Assembly (NCBI RefSeq): GCF_000762405.1
Contig: NZ_JRPQ01000115.1
Location: 1 to 45,976, forward strand
Reading direction: 5' to 3'
Length of the DNA: 45,976 nucleotides
Source: Hoylesella timonensis S9-PR14
GTDB lineage: Bacteria; Bacteroidota; Bacteroidia; Bacteroidales; Bacteroidaceae
Translations under genes and position numbers: made by a program
Part shown: piece after piece, positions 32,174 to 43,000 of the stretch
How positions within the stretch are numbered: the stretch's first letter is position 1
Layout: each line of letters opens with the position of its first letter
Notes under the pieces: model-generated
What the model was told of the DNA's origin: nothing
Databases searched by the model: none
The model's input: the letters and a program-made list of their open reading frames with translations, nothing else

Positions 32174-33352
32174 ATGACACGACAACAGAAAACCGTCATG
32201 CTGGTCTTTGGAACTCGTCCTGAGGCTATCAAGATGGCACCACTCATTAAAGAGTTTCAAAAGGAATCTGATATATTTAACACCTTGGTATGCGTCACTG
32301 CCCAACATCGACAGTTGCTTGATCAAGTCATGGATGTTTTCCATCTGACTGCAGACTACGACTTGGATATCATGCAACAAGGACAGGATCTATATGACAT
32401 CACATCTCGTGTGCTGCTCAGCATGAGAGACGTGTTAAGGCAGGCTCGCCCAAATCTTGTACTTGTTCATGGAGATACCACAACCAGTACAGCCGCTGCA
32501 CTGGCTGCTTTTTATCAACAAATTCCTGTTGGACACATAGAAGCCGGCTTACGTACCGGCAACATTTACAGTCCATGGCCTGAAGAGATGAACAGACAAA
32601 TAACAGGGCGCATCGCATCTTATCATTTTGCACCCACTGAAACCAGCAGAGCGAATCTTCTAAAAGAGAATGTACACCCAAGCAACATCTATGTCACAGG
32701 AAACACAGTTATTGACGCACTCCACTTGGTGGTGAATGAGTTGAAGTGCGACACGCAACTCGCAAATAGAGAACGGCAGACCCTCATCGGCTGTGGATAC
32801 GATGTTTCCCGACTGAACGAAGACAAGAAACTGGTTCTCATCACAGGTCACCGTAGAGAAAATTTCGGAGATGGATTCCACAACATCTGCAAGGCAATCA
32901 AGATGTTGGTCTTACAACATCCCAATGTTGACTTCGTCTATCCCATGCACTTGAATCCAAATGTACGGAATCCCATACGTCAGGTATTTGGAGAAAACCT
33001 GAATGACTTTCAAAACTTATTTTTCATCGAGCCATTAGAATACCTTAGTTTTGTCTATTTAATGGAAAAGTCTTTCCTTGTGCTGACAGACAGCGGAGGT
33101 GTTCAGGAAGAAGCGCCCAGCTTGGGCAAACCAGTATTAGTGATGCGCGATACTACCGAACGACCAGAGGCGGTTTTGGCAGGAACTGTAAAACTGGTTG
33201 GAGCCAATTACCAAAAAATTGTTGACGGAGTGTCGCAATTGATACTTGATGACCATTCGTACAATCTCATGAGCAAAGCCAACAATCCCTATGGAGATGG
33301 ACAAGCAAGCAAGCGAATTGTAGAGATTATCAGAAACATATTAGGACAATAA
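32174..33352 (+). CDS. wecB: UDP-N-acetylglucosamine 2-epimerase (non-hydrolysing)
   Basis: 392 residues. Converts UDP-GlcNAc to UDP-ManNAc in the cytoplasm. Signature segments: FGTRPEAIKMAPLI (about 11-24), VHGDTTTSTAAALAAFYQQIPVGHIEAGLRTGN (about 96-128), EEMNRQI, ITGHRRENFGDG (about 218-229), and LTDSGGVQEEAPSLGKPVLVMRDTTERPEA (about 302-331). All the His, Glu and Ser/Gly residues expected at the UDP and epimerisation site are there. It sits 11 bases after the WbuB-like gene and is followed by wecC, which uses its product. Confidence 0.96.
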   Translation: MTRQQKTVMLVFGTRPEAIKMAPLIKEFQKESDIFNTLVCVTAQHRQLLDQVMDVFHLTADYDLDIMQQGQDLYDITSRVLLSMRDVLRQARPNLVLVHGDTTTSTAAALAAFYQQIPVGHIEAGLRTGNIYSPWPEEMNRQITGRIASYHFAPTETSRANLLKENVHPSNIYVTGNTVIDALHLVVNELKCDTQLANRERQTLIGCGYDVSRLNEDKKLVLITGHRRENFGDGFHNICKAIKMLVLQHPNVDFVYPMHLNPNVRNPIRQVFGENLNDFQNLFFIEPLEYLSFVYLMEKSFLVLTDSGGVQEEAPSLGKPVLVMRDTTERPEAVLAGTVKLVGANYQKIVDGVSQLILDDHSYNLMSKANNPYGDGQASKRIVEIIRNILGQ

Positions 33353-33405
33353 AACACAAATTGATACGTTTTACGAAAATATAGAAACATAAAAGAACAA
33401 AGAAA

Positions 33406-34620
33406 ATGAAAGTGTGCTTTATGGGATTAGGCTACATAGGTCTTCCCACCGCTATTATTACCGCTCAAGCTGGTCTTGATGTAATAGGAGTTGATATTAA
33501 CCAAAAAATTGTCGATACAACCAATCAAGGAAAATTACACATCATAGAACCTATGATGGAAACCATGCTGAAAGATGTAATCTCTGCCAAGAAGTTTTAC
33601 GCCCGTACAACACCAGTTGTCTCAGATGTTTACTTGATTGTAGTACCGACCCCATTTAACAGCAATCACCAACCAGACATTTCATTTATAGAAAAGGCCA
33701 CACGCACCATCATACCCCTCCTCAAAGAAGGCGACCTATATATCATCGAGTCGACGTCACCAGTTGGCACAACAGAAAAGATGGAAAGACTTATTTTCAA
33801 GGAAAGACCCGAACTGGAAGGAAAGATCTACATCGCATACTGCCCTGAAAGGGTGTTACCTGGCAACATTGTTTACGAACTGATACACAATGACCGAGTG
33901 ATTGGAGGATATGACCAACAGTCCACTGAAAAAGCGATGAGCTTTTATCGTCATTTTGTGAAAGGGAGTCTTCATCCCACCAATTGTAAAACAGCCGAGT
34001 TGTGCAAACTCACCGAGAACTCAAGTCGTGACGTACAAATAGCCTTTGCTAACGAATTGTCAATCATCTGTGATAAGGCTGGTATTGATGTTTGGGAACT
34101 AATTGAATTGGCCAACAAACACCCTCGTGTGAACATTCTTCGCCCAGGCTGTGGCGTAGGTGGTCATTGCATTGCTGTTGATCCTTATTTTATCACCTCC
34201 AAATTTCCAGAAGAAAGTCAACTTATCGCAACATCACGCAAAATAAACAACTATAAGGCTGAATGGTGTGCAGACAAGATAAAAAAAGCCATTATTGATT
34301 TCAAGCTAAAAAACAACAAAATACCCCATGTGGCACTAATGGGTCTTACATTCAAGCCAGACATTGATGACTTAAGAGAAAGTCCTGCCCAACAAATTGT
34401 AGGCAACATCATGCAGAACTGTCACGATGCAACTTTGATGGTTTCAGAACCAAACATACAAACGCATTCCATCTTTAAACTTACTCCATATCATGATGCT
34501 TTTGAGCAGGCTGACATTGTGGTATTTCTCGTAGCTCACTCTAAGTTCAAAGAGCTTACTAAAAAGCAAGACAAAATCATTTTCGATTTCTGCGGAATAG
34601 AACATATAAAAACGGTGTAA
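33406..34620 (+). CDS. wecC: UDP-N-acetyl-D-mannosamine dehydrogenase
   Basis: 404 residues. Oxidises UDP-ManNAc to UDP-ManNAcA with two NAD+. The N-terminal Rossmann motif is GLGYIGLPTA (about 7-16); the middle has STSPVGTTEKM and AYCPERVLPG (about 146-155). The catalytic Cys lies in GCGVGGHCIAVDPYF (about 247-261), and the C-terminal domain has GLTFKPDIDDLRESPA (about 312-327). The pairing with wecB means activated ManNAcA is supplied to the repeat unit. Last gene of the cluster, followed by a terminator at 34678-34710. Confidence 0.95.
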   Translation: MKVCFMGLGYIGLPTAIITAQAGLDVIGVDINQKIVDTTNQGKLHIIEPMMETMLKDVISAKKFYARTTPVVSDVYLIVVPTPFNSNHQPDISFIEKATRTIIPLLKEGDLYIIESTSPVGTTEKMERLIFKERPELEGKIYIAYCPERVLPGNIVYELIHNDRVIGGYDQQSTEKAMSFYRHFVKGSLHPTNCKTAELCKLTENSSRDVQIAFANELSIICDKAGIDVWELIELANKHPRVNILRPGCGVGGHCIAVDPYFITSKFPEESQLIATSRKINNYKAEWCADKIKKAIIDFKLKNNKIPHVALMGLTFKPDIDDLRESPAQQIVGNIMQNCHDATLMVSEPNIQTHSIFKLTPYHDAFEQADIVVFLVAHSKFKELTKKQDKIIFDFCGIEHIKTV

Positions 34621-34677
34621 AGACGAAAATGTACCTTTACCACAATGATACTTGAATGCCTGCTTTGTGCATTTAAT

Positions 34678-34710
34678 AATGGTGTGCCCATTTGGACACA
34701 CCATTTTTAT
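34678..34710 (+). terminator. Terminator of the exopolysaccharide cluster
   Basis: AATGGTGTG (34678-34686) and CACACCATT (34697-34705) pair perfectly, with a possible extra CC/GG inside the loop, followed by TTTATTTG. It lies 58 bases after the wecC stop. Confidence 0.8.
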
Positions 34711-34774
34711 TTGTTAGTGGTTGGTTCTAAAAAATTACCACCGTATGTATTCCTTTGAGAAGAGCTTAAAAAGA

Positions 34775-34829
34775 TGGAAAGGGGAATAACAAACTGCTTG
34801 TTTGCTTATTCTCTTTTCCAACTTTTTTA
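34775..34829 (+). terminator. Second long hairpin with T-tract
   Basis: Twenty-base left arm (34775-34794) and 21-base right arm (34800-34820) pair with two mismatches and one bulge (TGGAAA/TTTCCA outside, CAAAC/GTTTG inside, loop TGCTT), then ACTTTTTTATG. It may be a backup terminator. The rest of the 34621-35025 gap holds no gene. Confidence 0.6.
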
Positions 34830-34950
34830 TGTGGGGCGAGAATGATGCACATTGGCTCGGTATCGCACATGGATTTTACATTGGATTCCAATGTCAAATT
34901 GTGTAGGATGTAGCCCTCGCTGTTCTTTGACAAATTTGTTATTGCAAAAA

Positions 34951-34984
34951 AGGCATGCTCTTACCATGTAGAAAGAGCATGCCT
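34951..34984 (-). terminator. Terminator of the susCD-type operon
   Basis: AGGCATGCTCTT (34951-34962) and AAGAGCATGCCT (34973-34984) are exact reverse complements with a 10-base loop. On the minus strand TTTTTT follows. It lies 41 bases past the stop of the BACON-domain gene. Confidence 0.85.
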
Positions 34985-35025
34985 ATTGTTAATCGTATGG
35001 CGCCAACTTGTGGCACAGAGTGATA

Positions 35026-36864
35026 TTAATACTTCTTGGCACCAAGTATGGTTTCAAGATTTTTCTGTGCCCATGCCTCATCATGCACCTCGAAGAGACG
35101 CAGTTCAGACATGTTGAACCAGTCGTTCTTAGTTCCTTGAGTTCCCAATGGATCTTTGTTGCGGCGTGCCAGAGGAACAAACCGCAGATACTCATAGCTC
35201 TCGGCAGATTTGATGTGGTTTTCGGCTACGCCCTGCTTTCCACGTCCTTCAGGCAGTTTGTAGGTGATGACGCCCAGGCTGGTCCATGCACCATCGGCAT
35301 CGGCACCCGAGTTGCTTCCGAATACTTCGGCGCGCTTCACGTCACCACCTCCGTCACCATCTCCACGTCCCATGTAGTCGAAGTAGAACTCGCCAGCCGA
35401 TGGGTTCGCAAGGTGTATCTGTATGCGGTGTGGCTTTCCATCGGATGAATTCTTTTCCCATTGAGAGTGATAGTATGTGCTTGTATTATTGTCAATCAAA
35501 CCAGGGATACCTTTTCCATCTGTTGGATGTGTAGCATTGGCAGTAATCATGTCTTCGGTGAGCTTTAACTGAACACTCTCAGACCATTCGTCAGATGTTC
35601 CTTTGACAGTTACAGGTTGTTTGGTCTCCATGCCGGTAGGACCGTATGTCTTGATGGTGAACTCATATTCGCCAGCGAACTTGAAGGTGTTCTTGAAGGT
35701 GATGGAGTTGTTGTTCATGTCAGTGAGAGTCTTCGTCACCGTCTTACCAATCTTTGCGTTGTGCATGGTGATGACCATCTTGGTATAGTTCACCACTTCG
35801 GGCTGATCCCATGTAAGGGTTATCTGTCCCTTCCCAGCCTTGGTCTTGGCATTGACAACATTGAACGGTGGCACAGGTGTAAACTTGCTCTGCTTGATAG
35901 TGACAACGTACAACTTGTCGTTGTTTTCGCTCTTCAAGGTAACAGTACCCGTACGTGGCTGGTCACTTAGGTTCATATCAACCTTTCCAGACAGTTCACC
36001 ATCGGTGTTACCCAGCAACTGTTTATCTGCATGCAACCACGAAGTTGCATTGTCGGACACAGTGATAGTCCACTTGCCGTCTTTCTCGTTTTGCACATAG
36101 GGGATGCGTATCTTGCCACCCAAGTCGCCGATTTCGTAACTCGTATTACCGTAGCAAGGGATTACCTTGTATCCTACGCGGCTCTGTATCAAGACAAATT
36201 CTTGGGTAGCGTCCCAGTTTTGAGACGATTGCAGGGTCATGGTGCAGTAACGGTCAGCCTTGGTCTTGTTGGGGTCGAGGCGCAGCTTGATGAGCTTTCG
36301 TCCCTGTGCATCTTCTTCCAACTTTTGGCTGGCATCGAAGTGTACCCAGCTTGTGGTGTCGGGCACAATGACATGATCAATGTTAAGGTTGGTGGAAACG
36401 GGTGCCACGAACTCAGTCTCATTTCCCTCTACGTATGCCATGAATCCATTCTTTCGCATAATGAAACCACCATCTTCAACGAGATTCAGTGTGGCTTCGT
36501 GTCCTACCTGTATCACCTGAACATTATACTCTTGGTGTCCGTACTTGACGGTGACCACAGCCTTGCGTGGCTGGTATCCATCGTATGTACCAGCCTTTAC
36601 AAGTACCTTGTCGTTGGCTTTTTCCACCGTACACCAGTCAGCATTTGCTTCAGCGTTCCAGTTTTCTTTCGCCACGTTGGTTACCACATCGATAGTCCGC
36701 TCACCACCTTCGCGCTGGAAGGTGATGAGTGCCTGGCTCTTGTGAGGAACCTCAAGCAGAGACTTGTCAAAGTTCGTCTCATAGTCGGGCGAGCAGGCTG
36801 TGAACGTCGCAGTAAGTGTTGCGACCAGCATTGCCGAAGCAATGATTATCTTATTTTTCTTCAT
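35026..36864 (-). CDS. BACON-domain surface lipoprotein with C-terminal carbohydrate-binding-like domain
   Basis: 612 residues. Lipoprotein signal with Cys24 (FTAC). Three BACON-like immunoglobulin-fold repeats span about 35-335 (for example ITFQREGGERTIDVVTNVAKENWNAEANADWCTVEKANDKVLV, and the KDGKWTITVSDNATSWLHAD repeat). Next is a fibronectin-III-like domain (about 335-425, KGQITLTWDQPEVVNYTKMVITMHN). The C-terminus (about 440-600) looks like a discoidin/F5-8 galactose-binding fold (LIDNNTSTYYHSQW, RIQIHLANPSAGEFYFDYMGRG). Such proteins sit on the cell surface and bind glycans delivered to SusCD. Last gene of the operon, 22 bases after its neighbour. Domain limits are approximate. Confidence 0.82.
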   Translation of the reverse strand: MKKNKIIIASAMLVATLTATFTACSPDYETNFDKSLLEVPHKSQALITFQREGGERTIDVVTNVAKENWNAEANADWCTVEKANDKVLVKAGTYDGYQPRKAVVTVKYGHQEYNVQVIQVGHEATLNLVEDGGFIMRKNGFMAYVEGNETEFVAPVSTNLNIDHVIVPDTTSWVHFDASQKLEEDAQGRKLIKLRLDPNKTKADRYCTMTLQSSQNWDATQEFVLIQSRVGYKVIPCYGNTSYEIGDLGGKIRIPYVQNEKDGKWTITVSDNATSWLHADKQLLGNTDGELSGKVDMNLSDQPRTGTVTLKSENNDKLYVVTIKQSKFTPVPPFNVVNAKTKAGKGQITLTWDQPEVVNYTKMVITMHNAKIGKTVTKTLTDMNNNSITFKNTFKFAGEYEFTIKTYGPTGMETKQPVTVKGTSDEWSESVQLKLTEDMITANATHPTDGKGIPGLIDNNTSTYYHSQWEKNSSDGKPHRIQIHLANPSAGEFYFDYMGRGDGDGGGDVKRAEVFGSNSGADADGAWTSLGVITYKLPEGRGKQGVAENHIKSAESYEYLRFVPLARRNKDPLGTQGTKNDWFNMSELRLFEVHDEAWAQKNLETILGAKKY

Positions 36865-36886
36865 TTTTCTAAATGTTTAAGTTTTC

Positions 36887-37927
36887 TTACAATTGCTCTG
36901 CCCTTGGGTTATATTGATGGCGAAGCTTTGCCTTTACTTCCTTGAAAGGACCTGGCTTGTTGGTGCCATCTTTCTGTGGGTTGAGCAGGCGATACTTGTA
37001 ATGTACACGGAACTCTTTATAATAGGTGGAGTTGCCACCGCCCAATGCAACGAGTTCGTTGAGGTAGAAAGTGTTGTCATATTCACCTATGGGGGTGAGC
37101 ATCACCACTTCCATTTCATTGGCGTTGTAGGGGGTTACTACCACCTCACGCTTCTTTGGGTCGGTTTGCAGTTGTTTGCCCACAGTAAAGACCACACTCT
37201 TCTGCTTGATTTGTGGAGCTGCCTTCTTGTAGTCTCCATAATCCTCATTACCTGCCAACATGCGTACGGAGTTCACCGCAAGCGGGAAAGCTCTGAGCGT
37301 ATTGGTTGGACGAAAAGTCTGACTGCTGCTCAAGTCAACCACATAGGAGCTGTTGTAGCCGTATGTTATTTGCGTTTTGGTAGAAGCAAACTCGTTCTTC
37401 CAATGAATGCGCAGCAACACCTCTTTCTTCTTCTTATTGAACGGTGTGGTAGATTTTGGATCCAGCTTATAGTCCAAGAAGTAGATGCTATCTGGCGACA
37501 GCTTGTCAAGGTTCTTGAGCTTGATGGGGAACTTTACCTGTGACTCGCCAGCCTTTATTACACCATTGAGCGCAGGTTCTTCATAGCACTCTTTGGGCAA
37601 CAGCTTAGCAAAGCGTGTGGAGTCGATGTCATAGTTCGATTTATTGAACACTTTGAACAGTGAGTCGGAGGGTACGATACTCACAGGTACGCTTTCCGAA
37701 AGTAGCTGTGAACCACTGACACCTACCACCAATTTGATGCTGGCGCCATTAGCGGATGTCTCTGCCTCCATGGCTACACACTGCCTGTCGTACACGCCAT
37801 CCGAGTTTTGCAGTAAGTTGATTTCCTTTTTATATTGCTCCTGGTCGAAGTCGTATGTCTCGCACGAGAAGAGCGTAATGCCGACAGCCAGCAGCAACAG
37901 TTTATTGATCTTATTGTTCATCATCAT
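36887..37927 (-). CDS. DUF1735/DUF4361-like surface lipoprotein (SusE/F position)
   Basis: 346 residues; lipoprotein signal ending FSC with Cys22. The N-terminal half (about 40-165) has the DUF1735 pattern: SVPVSIVPSDSLFKVFNKSNYDIDSTRFAKLLPKECYE, then the linker to SPDSIYFLDYKLDP. The C-terminal half (about 170-340) fits DUF4361 in length and position. Proteins of this kind occupy the SusE/SusF place in Bacteroidales uptake loci and are thought to bind glycan at the surface. It lies between SusD and the BACON protein, 22 bases from each. Two further Met codons close to the start leave it uncertain by a residue or two. Confidence 0.78.
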   Translation of the reverse strand: MMMNNKINKLLLLAVGITLFSCETYDFDQEQYKKEINLLQNSDGVYDRQCVAMEAETSANGASIKLVVGVSGSQLLSESVPVSIVPSDSLFKVFNKSNYDIDSTRFAKLLPKECYEEPALNGVIKAGESQVKFPIKLKNLDKLSPDSIYFLDYKLDPKSTTPFNKKKKEVLLRIHWKNEFASTKTQITYGYNSSYVVDLSSSQTFRPTNTLRAFPLAVNSVRMLAGNEDYGDYKKAAPQIKQKSVVFTVGKQLQTDPKKREVVVTPYNANEMEVVMLTPIGEYDNTFYLNELVALGGGNSTYYKEFRVHYKYRLLNPQKDGTNKPGPFKEVKAKLRHQYNPRAEQL

Positions 37928-37949
37928 TTTGTTTGTCTATGGTTTATGA

Positions 37950-40004
37950 TTATCTTTCCCATCCCCAGTTTTGATCCATCTTGGGCAGCTTGAGCAACTC
38001 GTAATGGTTGAGCGGCAAGAATATCATCTTAGGTTTGGCAATACGGTCTCTATAGTTCTGTTCGTCTATCTGCACGATGTTCCAGAAGCCTCCGTTGGAG
38101 TTGGTATCATCGCGATCTTTACCTACGTCTAATCCTCGCCAGTTGCTACTATTAGCATCTTCGTCGAGATAGGTTCCCCAACGTCGAGTGTCGAAGTAGC
38201 GGTAACCCTCGTTGAACAACTCAACCTGTCGCTCGTTTCTAATCACTTTTTCGAACGCATCCTTATCATTCAAGGTAGAGGCTTCTACACCGGGGAGTCC
38301 TACTCGGTAGCGTATCATGTTGAAATACTTCGCCATGAATTCTGCATCACGACTGATGCTTACGTCTACCAGCTCTCCACTGCGGTTCCATGTCTTCACC
38401 GTTGGATTGCCCTCAATGTTGTTCATCGCCTCACACAGTTCGAGCAGAACTTCTGCATAACGGATGATAGGATATGGCTTCATCGTTCTCATCACACCAT
38501 TCGTATTGGGTGCCCATGAGTCGTCTGGGTGTACATACTTCACCGAGGTATATCCTGTGATGTTTACGTCATTAGGATTATTCTGCGCACCAGCCTTACC
38601 TGCTATTCCGTCACTGTTGTCGTACCAGAATTGCTTATTGATTTTTGAACCGTCGGCACTGGCAGAGTTCATCTCCCATACACGTCCAGGGAAACCAATG
38701 CTTGCGTAGAAACGTGCCGATCGGTTAGCATACATATTTGGAATGCCCGACTTGAGTACGAAAGTAGAGAGGTTTTGTGCCTTCTCTGTGGTGTTCTCAA
38801 AATCAGCGTCATACAAGCTGGAGTTAGCTGGCAACTTTCCGTCTGCCATTAAGAAGCAGTCTATCACGCGTTGTGGAACGCTCAGACCACCCCAGCCACC
38901 AAGTCCACCGCCCACTGGGAAGCAGTGTTGTGTGTATTCAATAACGCTACCCGAAGCTGCATGAGCCCATATAAACTCGCGGTTCACCATTGGCAATCCC
39001 TCACCGTTGAACATGTCGGCAAACGAGTGGTAAGGGTCTATACCTCCCACGCCCTCTGGAAATTCCTTGTTTCGCAACGATTCGTCTACGTTGTCAAGCG
39101 GATATGGGAATTGCTTATCAGCCTTTACCGTGTAGAGCTCGTAGTAGTTCATGTCTACCACCTGCTTAGCTGCTGCGGCTGCCACTGCCCAACGATTGGG
39201 ATCATACTTTTGGTTGATGTAATCGGCACCATCGCTCTTGCGCTTCCAACCACTGAAACAGCGATGCGCACTGTCACCACCGTTAAAGGTTGGCGATGCT
39301 TGTAGTAGACGAAGGCGAGCAATCAATGCCAATGCGGCACCCTTGGTTGGACGTGAGAAATAAGCGAGCGACTGATCTTGCGGTTCAGAGATACCCTTTA
39401 ATGATAGGGCAAACTCGTTACAGATATAGTCTATTGACTCATCGAACGTAGAACGCTCACGGTTGTAGTACTCACTGTCTTTGTCGGTGGGGATAATCTC
39501 GTCGCCCACGATGAGCAGCGGTCCCCAGTTCATCAGCAAGTGGTAGTAAGCCCAGCCACGCATGAAGTGTACATAGGCTTTGTATTCACGACGGTCGCCG
39601 TCGTTCATGTCTGCCACTTTGTCTACGTTAGCGAGCATCTTGTTGCAACGCTGTATAATCACATACATGTCTTTCCACAAGTACCAGTTGGGGATGTTGG
39701 TTTCGTTGATTTTTCCAACAGAGAACTGCGCTCCCCAAAACTCTGAGGTCTGCCACTTCACGGCTATTTCGTCCGAAGCGGTCTCGCCAGGATTCCACGA
39801 ATGTCCCCAAATATTTCCTTCGTGTGGGAATTCTTGTGGGGTATTCCACAAATATCCTTCTGCGTTCTGCTTGCTGTGGAAGACAGAGTCCTCCTTGAAC
39901 GTAGCTTGGAAATAATTGTCCACGTCCAGAAAGTCGCAGGATGTAAGCATGCCGCTGGCAGCCATGAGGCCTGCACCAGCTATGGTCATGATGATTTTTT
40001 TCAT
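37950..40004 (-). CDS. SusD/RagB-family nutrient-binding lipoprotein
   Basis: 684 residues. Lipoprotein signal with Cys23 (LTSCDFLDVDNYF). SusD family features: the N-terminal AEGYLWNT, the TPR-like helical core (KMLANVDKVADMNDGDRREYKAYVHFMRGWAYYHLLMNWGPLLIV, about 118-162), and the C-terminal signature ALNxxxxxE-like region with VIRNERQVELFNEGYRYFDTRRW (about 588-610). It caps the SusC pore on the outer surface and hands over the oligosaccharide. It is longer than the usual 500-600 residues. Starts 22 bases after SusC. It appears intact, in contrast to the SusC gene. Confidence 0.93.
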   Translation of the reverse strand: MKKIIMTIAGAGLMAASGMLTSCDFLDVDNYFQATFKEDSVFHSKQNAEGYLWNTPQEFPHEGNIWGHSWNPGETASDEIAVKWQTSEFWGAQFSVGKINETNIPNWYLWKDMYVIIQRCNKMLANVDKVADMNDGDRREYKAYVHFMRGWAYYHLLMNWGPLLIVGDEIIPTDKDSEYYNRERSTFDESIDYICNEFALSLKGISEPQDQSLAYFSRPTKGAALALIARLRLLQASPTFNGGDSAHRCFSGWKRKSDGADYINQKYDPNRWAVAAAAAKQVVDMNYYELYTVKADKQFPYPLDNVDESLRNKEFPEGVGGIDPYHSFADMFNGEGLPMVNREFIWAHAASGSVIEYTQHCFPVGGGLGGWGGLSVPQRVIDCFLMADGKLPANSSLYDADFENTTEKAQNLSTFVLKSGIPNMYANRSARFYASIGFPGRVWEMNSASADGSKINKQFWYDNSDGIAGKAGAQNNPNDVNITGYTSVKYVHPDDSWAPNTNGVMRTMKPYPIIRYAEVLLELCEAMNNIEGNPTVKTWNRSGELVDVSISRDAEFMAKYFNMIRYRVGLPGVEASTLNDKDAFEKVIRNERQVELFNEGYRYFDTRRWGTYLDEDANSSNWRGLDVGKDRDDTNSNGGFWNIVQIDEQNYRDRIAKPKMIFLPLNHYELLKLPKMDQNWGWER

Positions 40005-40026
40005 ATTGTAATATCGTTTGTATTTC

Positions 40027-43000
40027 TTAGAAGTTTAGGTAAAGCTGCAAAGCGTATGTCATTGGCAACGGATATACGGCGCCATTAGCCCCAGCCTGCT
40101 CGGGGTCGAAGTATTTCACGTTGTCGATAGTGAAGATATTATTCATGACGAATTCGCAGTCTAAAGAAGATAACCCACATGCGGTAATCCATTTCTTGTG
40201 GTGCAGCTTGTAGCGCACGCTCAACTCTTGGAATCGGAGGAACGATCCGTCACGCTTCCAGAATGATGACAGTTGAGCATTGTTGCTATTGCCTCCGTAC
40301 GAGAGTCTTGGGAACTCTGCGTTGGGGTTTTCAGTAGCTGTAGTTCCAGAGTACCAAGCTGGCGTCCAGCGGTTCTTTGGGTTGTTGGCGTGCTTGAGCA
40401 CATTTCCTATCTCACCGTTGTAGAATGGAATCCATCCAGAGTCATTATAGAGGCCTGAACGATAGTATTCCACCTTGGCAGAACCCTTGAACAGGAATCC
40501 AACGGTCAGGTCTTTCCATGTATAATCGGCACCGAATCCGTACATTAACCGTGGCAGCTGATTGCCGTAACTCAATGGCACGCGGTCGTCGTTGTTCACT
40601 ACGCCGTCACCGTTTACGTCACGATACTTGATATCACCAGGACGTACCTTACCGAACATCTGTTCGGGGCTGGTTTCTATTTCCTCCTTGCTCTTAAAGA
40701 GTCCTTCAGCAATAAGACCACGCAAGATATACAATGGCTTTCCGTTCGAACTCTGGTAACCGTATGCGTAGAGAGGTTCCTCAAAATTGTCAACGATATT
40801 CTCAGAGAACGTGTAGTTGGCACGTACAGTGAAACTCATGTCCTTGTTGATAGGGTGATGATATGAGATGTTTCCATCAGATCCGTAGCTGTGCATCTTA
40901 CCCACGTTAGAGAATGGAATGGTAATCATACCTGCATATTCTGGTAAGGTGACGCGCTGGCGGTAGATGTTGTCACGAACATCGTAGAAGAAGTCTACGG
41001 TGAAGGCGAGTCTATCCTTGAAGAATTTGCCTTCAATACCCACGTCGCTCTTTCTTGATACCTCCCATTTCAGGTTGTCGGCTCCAATCTGTTTCTCTCG
41101 AATACCTAATCCTTGATAGCCCCAGTAGGTGGGTGCCGTATGGTTGATGAGTGTGAGGTAAGGGAAGCGTGTACCTGTAATTTGGTCGTTACCTGACAAT
41201 CCGTAGCTACCACGTATCTTCAAGAACGAGAACCAAGGCATCGCATCCTTGAACCACTGGTAGTTGGATGGAATCCAACCTGCAGCGATAGATGGGAAGA
41301 ATCCGAAGCGCTCGCCCTTCTTGAACTGTGCCGAACCCGTGTAACCGAAGTTGGCATCAATGAAGTAGGTGTCTTTATAGCCGTAGTGCAAACGTCCCGA
41401 AAGGTTCTGTCTACGAGCGGGAATGGCATTGATGCCCATGGCATCGTTACCCCAATCGGTACCTTTGGTGTCTTCCATGTAGTAGAAAATCAAAGCACCC
41501 ATGTTATGATCGCCGAAGGTGCGGTTCCAGTTGGCTTTTGCCTCAAGATAGTATTTGCGCCATCCGCTGTTGCTACTGCCGTAAACCATGTCTAGCGCAC
41601 GACTGTTCAGACTCTTGATGAGTGCACCCTGTGCGCTACGACCCGTGGCGTGATACAAGTCGGGAGCGATGATACGTCGCTCGTTGAAGTCGGTGGTATG
41701 GTCCATCATGGCTTGTACCGATGCCTCCAGTCCCTGCAACACACCATTGAACTTTTGCGTGAGCTTCAGCGTTGTCATGTTGCGGGTTGAGTTCTGGTCT
41801 TTGTAACCGTAGTAGTTGAGTGCAGCGTAGGGTGAAATCAAGTTGTCTCGCCCGAAAGTAGGTATGGTGCCATCGGAATATTCCACGGGCATCATCAGCG
41901 GGTTCATCACGCGTATGTTGTTCCATACTGCATTGGTACCCATACCGCCTGGCGTGGTGTAGTTCACGATGTTTCCGTCAACACCAAAGTACAGGGTGGT
42001 GAGCTTAGTGAGGTTCATGTCGATGTTGGCACGATACGTCATCTTACGGTATGTCAACGGCTTCTTGAACACGTTTCCTTTTTGATTGTAAGCAGCGCCC
42101 TCGTCTTGGTAACCCAATGACAAGAAGTAGCGTGCGATGTCGCCACCGCCTCGTGCGCTCATATAGTAGTTTTGCTGCAACGACGTTTTCTTCATAATCT
42201 CATCGGTCCAGTTCACATCAGGATACAAGTCTCTGTCCAGTCCGTGCTTAATCAAGTCGAGCTGAAGTGGTGTGTACAAATCCGATCACCTGACATGGCA
42301 CGTGCCTCGTTAGCCAACAGGGCATAGTCGTAAGCACCGAGATACTGTGGTATGCGCTTGATTTGCGACAGCTTTACCGAGGCACGCCCCGTAATGCTGA
42401 GCTTACCCATAGCACCACGCTTAGTCGTCACGATGACTACACCGTTTGCACCACGCACACCGTAAACGGCGGTCGCTGATGCGTCTTTCAGAATAGAGAA
42501 CGACTCTACGTCGTCTACGTCGATGTCATCGAGTTTTCCTTCAATACCGTCAATCAACACCAAGGCTGAGCCGTTGGCACCGAAGGTACTGATACCACGA
42601 ATCCAGAATTGCGAAAGGTTACGACCTGGCTCTCCTGAGGTTTGCATGGTGATGACACCTGCCACACGTCCACCGAGCATGTTGCTCAGCGACATACCTG
42701 GAGCTTTCAATTCCTTGGGGTCGATAGTAGAGATAGCTCCTACCACTGACACTTTCTTTTGTGAACTCAAGCCCGTTACCACCACCTCGTCAACGGTGCT
42801 GGCATCTTCTTTGAGCACGAACTTTTGGTCAGCAAGATCTTTGGTCACTAATTTCTCTATGGTTTTCATACCCACAGCCTGTATCACGAGAGTGGCGTTT
42901 GGGTCTACCTTAATGGTGAACTTTCCGTCCAAGTCGGAAACAACTCCTCGTCCCGGAACGTTTTTGATGATGATGGTGGCGCCTGGGTACGGTTCGTCCT

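Noticed and set aside
36031..36945. Open frame of 304 codons antisense to the BACON and DUF1735 genes
   Set aside because: It overlaps two well-supported lipoprotein genes and has no signal or domain of its own.
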